10,048 bases of DNA from WJMT01 sp964611275 (GTDB lineage: Bacteria; Acidobacteriota; Aminicenantia; Aminicenantales; Aminicenantaceae), in contig CAZSZS010000079.1 in the NCBI GenBank assembly GCA_964611275.1, positions 1 through 10,048 of the forward strand, in the 5' to 3' direction. The position numbers and the translations under genes are program-made. Numbering within the stretch: the first letter of the stretch is position 1; the number at the start of each line of letters is the position of its first letter. Positions 6,152-10,048 of this stretch are shown here, piece by piece. The notes under the pieces are model-generated. The model was not told where the DNA came from. It did no database searches and worked only from the letters and a program-made list of their open reading frames with translations.

Positions 6152-8463
6152 ACATCTTAAGCCTAATGGTTTTTGTTTTTCTTATGGCTGCCGCAGCCCC
6201 CTGCTTGCTATCCGAAGAGCCCCTGAATTCCCAAGAAAAGACCGGTTCTATCAAAGGGACCGTAAGAGACGTGGAGGTCAAGTCCCCCCTCGCCCGGGTC
6301 AAAGTCACTGTCGCAGGCCTGAACAAAAAGACGCTGACCGACGCAGAGGGATACTTCGCTCTCTCCGGTGTTCCTGTGGGGACGTACACGCTCCAGTTTT
6401 CCTGTGAATTCTATACCACTATCCGGAAGACAGATGTCGTGGTCAAATCCCGGAGAATAACCCGGGTCCTTGCGGAAATGCCGTTAGTCCCTTCATTGAA
6501 GCAGAAAGAGGAGATCACAGTGACTGCTGGATATTTTGCCCTATCAGAGAAGGAGAATCCCAGCACCTCCGATTTTTCATTTGAAGAGATTCGCAGGCTG
6601 GCTGTCCCGGTCGGAGATGTCAGCCGGATCTTAAGCAGCCTTCCCAGTGTGATGAGCGTCAACGCCATGACCAATTCTTTAGTGGTCAGAGGCGGAAATC
6701 CTGCGGAAAACAGTTTTTTCATTGATAATATCCAGGTTCCCAACATTAATCATTTCCCTCAGCTCGGGTCCACAGCCGGAGCCATCGGCCTTTTAAACAT
6801 TGATTTTATCCGTGACGTCCGTTTTTATTCCGGCGGATTGTCCCCCGAATACGGGGATTCGCTTTCCTCGGTCATGGATGTCCGGTTCAGAGAAGGCAAC
6901 AGGGATGAATATGACTTTCAACTGGGACTGGATATGATGGGAGCGAGTGTGGTGGGAGAAGGCCCTTTAGGCAAAGGCACAGGCTCCTGGATGCTCTCAG
7001 CGCGCCGAAGCTATCTAGACCTGCTGATCAAGATCATGGGGCAGGGCGTGCCCGTGACCTACAGCGATTTTCAGGGAAAGATAAACTTTGACCTTTCCTC
7101 AAGGAACCGGTTGACTTTTCTGGGGATAGGGGGAATGGACAACAGCGGGACACAGAAAGAGGATGCTCTGGAGGATAACGAAAGTTATTACGGGGGGCTG
7201 GACACCAAAGAATACACTGTCGGAGCCAACTGGTTTTCCATATGGGGTTCAAACGGCTACTCCAATACGTCTCTTTCTCAGAATTATACGCAGTATCAGG
7301 AAGACGCTTTTCATACGGTTTCCGAAGAACTGGCCAGAAAAGGCCTGTATACAGAGAGGTCCCTGAATCTGAGAAACATCAACCATTTCAGGCTGAGCAA
7401 GGCCCATGAATGGAGCTTTGGGTTTGAATTCAAGCACATGACCGATAACTACGATTATTTTATGGCCGGGTATACGGATGTACTGGGGACCGCAGTCTCG
7501 CCGATTGACCGGGACATCCGGATATCTGATGATATATATACGGCCTTTGTGAACTGGAGCTGGAGCCTTTCCTCTCAACTGAGGCTTAACACTGGAGCGC
7601 GTCTGGATTTTTTGAATTTGAGCCGGAATCTTTATGTGTCGCCCCGGTTTTCCCTGGCCTATAAATTGTCGGAAAACACATCGCTTCAGACTTCCCTGGG
7701 CGTTTTCACCCAGCATCTGCCCCTTCATCTCGTGGGCCAGGCGAAGGGATTTGAGGAGTTGGACAGCCCACGGGCTTATCATTTTATCCTCGGCTTTCGT
7801 CATCTTCTCAATGAAACAACACAGCTGAGCGCGGAGGTCTATGATAAGGAATATCATTATCTGCCCCTTGATCCGGCCCAGCCGACACTGTTCGTATTTG
7901 ATGAGATTTTCTTTCAGGGCTTCATCCAGGAGCACGCAAATCTGGTGGATACGGGAAGGGGCAGAGCTTACGGAATAGAGGTGATGGTGCAGAAAAAACT
8001 TTCGAATAAGTTATATGGAGTGATCAGCGGCTCCTGTTTCCGGACTCAATACAAAGGGCTGGATGAGATATGGAGAGACCGGATCTATGACAACCGATTT
8101 GTTCTTTCCACCCAGGGGGGATACAAGTTCAACAAGAATCTGGAGTGCAGTTTCAAATGGGTTTTTGCCGGGGGCTATCCTTATACGCCTTTTGACCTTG
8201 AAGCCTCTCTTGCAGCTGATACCGGCATATATGATCAGGGCCGCATTAACAAAGAAAGGCTGCCCCACATTCATTTTCTTAATCTCCGTATGGACAAGCG
8301 GTTTTATTTCAGGCGGTCCAATCTGATCCTTTATTTAACGGTGTGGAATATCTACAACCGGAAAAATGTGATCTCTTATTACTGGAACACCATAGAGCAG
8401 AGGCCTGGTCAGGCAGAGCTCTGGGGGATCCTTCCCTGCTTTGGGCTTGAGTTTGAGTTTTAG
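6127..8463 (+). CDS. TonB-dependent outer-membrane receptor with N-terminal CarboxypepD_reg-like domain (778 aa)
   Basis: An outer-membrane transporter that takes up a bound ligand using TonB energy; the ligand is not evident. A signal peptide occupies about residues 1-29 (hydrophobic LSLMVFVFLMAAAA). Residues 41-116 form a beta-sandwich domain (GSIKGTVRD, then TDAEGYFALSGVPVGTYTL), typical of carboxypeptidase-regulatory-like folds. EEITVTA (128-134) is a TonB-box-like stretch. The plug follows, with VVRGGNPAENSFFIDN (187-202) and FYSGGLSPEYGDSLSSVMDV (233-252). The remaining ~525 residues are alternating beta-barrel strands, ending in FGLEFEF with the terminal Phe expected for outer-membrane assembly. 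The start is supported by AAGGAG (6115-6120), 6 nt before the ATG. No SusD-like partner is present. Regulation by the divergent TetR protein is likely. The IS begins 66 bp after the stop. Confidence 0.93.
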   Translation: MGQRTTPLNILSLMVFVFLMAAAAPCLLSEEPLNSQEKTGSIKGTVRDVEVKSPLARVKVTVAGLNKKTLTDAEGYFALSGVPVGTYTLQFSCEFYTTIRKTDVVVKSRRITRVLAEMPLVPSLKQKEEITVTAGYFALSEKENPSTSDFSFEEIRRLAVPVGDVSRILSSLPSVMSVNAMTNSLVVRGGNPAENSFFIDNIQVPNINHFPQLGSTAGAIGLLNIDFIRDVRFYSGGLSPEYGDSLSSVMDVRFREGNRDEYDFQLGLDMMGASVVGEGPLGKGTGSWMLSARRSYLDLLIKIMGQGVPVTYSDFQGKINFDLSSRNRLTFLGIGGMDNSGTQKEDALEDNESYYGGLDTKEYTVGANWFSIWGSNGYSNTSLSQNYTQYQEDAFHTVSEELARKGLYTERSLNLRNINHFRLSKAHEWSFGFEFKHMTDNYDYFMAGYTDVLGTAVSPIDRDIRISDDIYTAFVNWSWSLSSQLRLNTGARLDFLNLSRNLYVSPRFSLAYKLSENTSLQTSLGVFTQHLPLHLVGQAKGFEELDSPRAYHFILGFRHLLNETTQLSAEVYDKEYHYLPLDPAQPTLFVFDEIFFQGFIQEHANLVDTGRGRAYGIEVMVQKKLSNKLYGVISGSCFRTQYKGLDEIWRDRIYDNRFVLSTQGGYKFNKNLECSFKWVFAGGYPYTPFDLEASLAADTGIYDQGRINKERLPHIHFLNLRMDKRFYFRRSNLILYLTVWNIYNRKNVISYYWNTIEQRPGQAELWGILPCFGLEFEF

Positions 8464-8529
8464 GGCTTCGTCATATTTATCTTTATTGACTTTTTGTTCT
8501 TAAAATTTCATCATGGAATGTGTTTCGTT

Positions 8530-8570
8530 TCAGGGAAATTCGGACAGATGAGTGCATTTCTTAAGCTACA
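8530..8570 (+). repeat. Left terminal inverted repeat of the IS
   Basis: Pairs with 10006-10046 on the opposite strand, 30 of 41 bases identical without gaps. Identity is concentrated at the tip (TCAGG), in TCGGA, and in the inner CTTAAGCTACA. Similarity stops at the base outside TCAGG on both sides, which sets the boundary. Confidence 0.75.
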
Positions 8571-8605
8571 GATTATTTGTGATAATCTTAAGCTAGGAGG
8601 AATGC

Positions 8606-8983
8606 ATGACAACAGAGAAAAAGTCCAAGACATCGCCTGAATCTATCGTTAGAGAGATCAAGCGGCGAACTCGTCGCAAATTTACCGCAGAGGAAAAGAT
8701 TCGAATCGTTCTGGAAGGCCTTCGTGGTGAGGAGAGCATTGCGGATCTGTGCCGGAAGGAAGGCATCCATCCCACCATGTATTACAAATGGAGCAAATCT
8801 TTCTTGGAGTCCGGGAAACGCCAGCTCAGTGGCGATACTCTACGGGAAGCTTCTTCGAATGAGGTGAAAGAGCTCCGGGATGAGAATGATGAGCTAAAAA
8901 TGCTGGTGGCAGAGCTTTCGCTTAGAACCCGGGTGTTAAAAAAAACCTTGAAGGGTTTGGAATACTCATCCGCAGATACATGA
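8606..8983 (+). CDS. IS3-type transposase subunit OrfA (125 aa)
   Basis: The DNA-binding subunit of the transposase. The helix-turn-helix runs from about residue 24 (RRKFTAEEKIRIVLEG) through ADLCRKEGIHPTMYYKW (about 46-62), as in HTH_Tnp_1 OrfA proteins. A leucine-zipper-like coiled coil follows (VKELRDENDELKMLVAEL, about 88-105) and would mediate multimerisation. The start is supported by AGGAGG (8595-8600), 5 nt before ATG 8606; the other ATG at 8602 is too close. The reading frame is intact. Its stop overlaps the next start as ATGA (8980-8983), and an A8 run lies at 8938-8945. Either stop-restart or -1 frameshifting could therefore join it to orfB. Confidence 0.9.
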   Translation: MTTEKKSKTSPESIVREIKRRTRRKFTAEEKIRIVLEGLRGEESIADLCRKEGIHPTMYYKWSKSFLESGKRQLSGDTLREASSNEVKELRDENDELKMLVAELSLRTRVLKKTLKGLEYSSADT

Positions 8984-9983
8984 GTTACACACAGTCTGAG
9001 AAAATGGAAATCATCCGGATGGTCGAGGAATCTTCTTTCAGTGTCAAACAGACTCTTGGGGAAATAGGCGTTTCCCGGAGTACTTTCTATGAGTGGTACA
9101 AAAGGTACCAGGAGCACGGCTATGAGGGATTGAGAAGCCGTCACAAGAGTCCTCGTCAGATCTGGAATAAGATCCCCGAATGGGAGAAGCAGCGGGTCCT
9201 GGATGTGGCCAGAGAATATCCTGAGAAATCCTCTAGAGAACTTGCCTGCCATATCACAGACAACATGGATTATTTTATCTCAGAATCCAGTGTCTACCGC
9301 ATCCTCAAAGCCTATGATCTGGTAACATCACCTGTTTATACGGTTATATCAGCCAAAGACAAGTTCTAGAATCTAATGATTCGGATCAACCAGCTCTGGC
9401 AGACTGACTTTTCCTACCTCAAAGTGATTGACTGGGGCTGGTACTATCTTTCCACTGTGATGGATGATTATTCCAGGTATATCCTCGCATGGAGGCTGTG
9501 CCGGACAATGATGGCCGATGATGTGAAAAAGACTCTAGACATGGCTATTGAATGGACCGGAGTGGAGCATGTCCATGTGGTTCATCGCCCCAGGCTTCTC
9601 TCTGACAACGGCTCAGCTTATGTCTCAAAGGAACTCAAACACTATCTCGAGGCCAATGAGATTCACCACATCCGGACAAAACCCTATCATCCCATGACCC
9701 AGGGGAAGATCGAACGCTTCACCGGTCCATGAAAAACCTGATCCTTCTGGATCATTATTACTCGCCCTCAAAGCTGGAAGAGAGAATCCGGGAATGGGTC
9801 GACTATTACAACAATCAACGTTATCACGAGGCCATAAACAATGTCACACCCCGTGATAAATATTTTGGCAGGGATAAGGAAATCTTGAAAAATAGGATGA
9901 AAATCAAAAAACAAACCATCCAGCAAAGAAAGAAAATCAATAAGATGATGGTGGTTGAGTCCTTGCCAAATGAAATCAATTAG
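8980..9983 (+). pseudogene. IS3-type transposase OrfB, broken by an amber codon and a 1-nt deletion
   Basis: The catalytic subunit, split into three frames: 8980-9369, 9376-9732 and 9729-9983. Segment 1 carries a helix-turn-helix (VKQTLGEIGVSRSTFYEWYKRY, about residues 23-44). It ends at TAG 9367-9369, in the same frame as segment 2, between SAKDKF and RINQLWQTDF. Segment 2 holds the catalytic residues: Asp at 9406 (QTDF), Asp at 9604 (LSDNGS) and Glu at 9712 (GKIERF), the last two separated by exactly 35 residues (DD35E). At 9720-9721 one base is missing: adding a C restores the usual FHRSMKN reading and joins segment 3 (HEAINNVTP). Repaired, the protein would be about 334 aa, normal for this type. 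The ATGs at 9376 and 9729 are internal codons, not real starts. Confidence 0.87.
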
Positions 9984-10005
9984 GTATAGTATGAATTACG
10001 AAAAA

Positions 10006-10046
10006 TGTAGCTTAAGATATCAGCACATTCGTCCGAAACCACCTGA
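10006..10046 (-). repeat. Right terminal inverted repeat of the IS
   Basis: The mirror of 8530-8570, ending in CCTGA at 10046. The inner part TGTAGCTTAAG (10006-10016) matches the left copy perfectly in reverse complement. It lies 22 nt after the orfB stop. Two bases of flank remain before the window ends. Confidence 0.75.
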
Positions 10047-10048
10047 CG

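Larger units (their letters stand above)
8530..10046 (+). mobile_element. IS3-type insertion sequence, about 1.5 kb, near-complete but decayed
   Basis: Both ends are visible. Positions 8530-8570 and the reverse complement of 10006-10046 align without gaps over 41 nt, with 30 matches, including TCAGG, TCGGA and CTTAAGCTACA. Inside are an orfA with helix-turn-helix and leucine zipper and an orfB with a DD35E catalytic core, the standard IS3 layout. The direct repeat CTTAAGCTA occurs at 8560-8568 and 8587-8595. Between them AGATTAT (8570-8576) and ATAATCT (8582-8588) form a hairpin just before the orfA ribosome binding site. The ends do not show the usual TG...CA tips of IS3 elements. The right flank is only 2 nt long, so a target duplication cannot be checked. 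Because orfB is broken, the copy is probably not self-mobile. Confidence 0.85.

Noticed and set aside
7249..7935. Minus-strand frame of 228 codons inside the receptor gene
   Set aside because: It lies opposite a clearly coding beta-barrel region, has no ribosome binding site and no recognisable motif.
1..10048. A defence, toxin-antitoxin or biosynthetic system
   Set aside because: The methyltransferase, protease, regulator and receptor show no shared system signature; no nuclease, helicase, toxin pair or assembly-line enzyme is present.

Overview
The window looks like chromosomal DNA of a Gram-negative bacterium with an outer membrane. It carries a TonB-dependent outer-membrane receptor with a carboxypeptidase-regulatory-like N-terminal domain and a very long exported tricorn-type S41 peptidase. 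Both are typical of Acidobacteriota and related lineages such as Candidatus Aminicenantes, and of Bacteroidota. The lineage guess rests on gene style only and is weak; there is no rRNA or other marker.

Layout from left to right. 1-131 holds one copy (A) of a dispersed repeat, followed by gene-free DNA with a nested inverted repeat (429-490). 497-3730 (minus) encodes the tricorn-like protease. 3731-4308 is a long gap with a second copy (B) of the repeat, inverted relative to A, so that A and B bracket the protease gene. 4309-4878 (plus) is an AT-rich class I SAM-dependent methyltransferase. 4929-5252 (plus) is a small membrane-protein gene whose 3' part appears lost; a third, partial repeat copy (C) is fused in frame at the break point. 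5259-5846 (minus) is a TetR-family repressor, and 6127-8463 (plus) is the divergently transcribed TonB-dependent receptor. 8530-10046 is an almost complete IS3-type insertion sequence with 41-nt imperfect terminal inverted repeats. Its orfA is intact; its orfB is broken by an amber codon and a one-base deletion.

The best functional unit is the tetR/receptor pair. A perfect 7-7-7 dyad lies exactly between a good -35 and a good -10 facing the receptor gene, which suggests repression of receptor synthesis by the neighbouring TetR protein. The leader that follows is unusual: four ~13-bp tandem repeats, then an A/C-rich stretch containing a 47-codon upstream ORF that overlaps the receptor start. 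The protease, the methyltransferase and the IS show no obvious shared pathway.

I see no tRNA, rRNA, CRISPR array, phage module or recognisable defence system. The most unusual signals are the inverted repeat pair around the protease, the repeat fused into a broken gene, and the organised regulatory region at 5880-6126.
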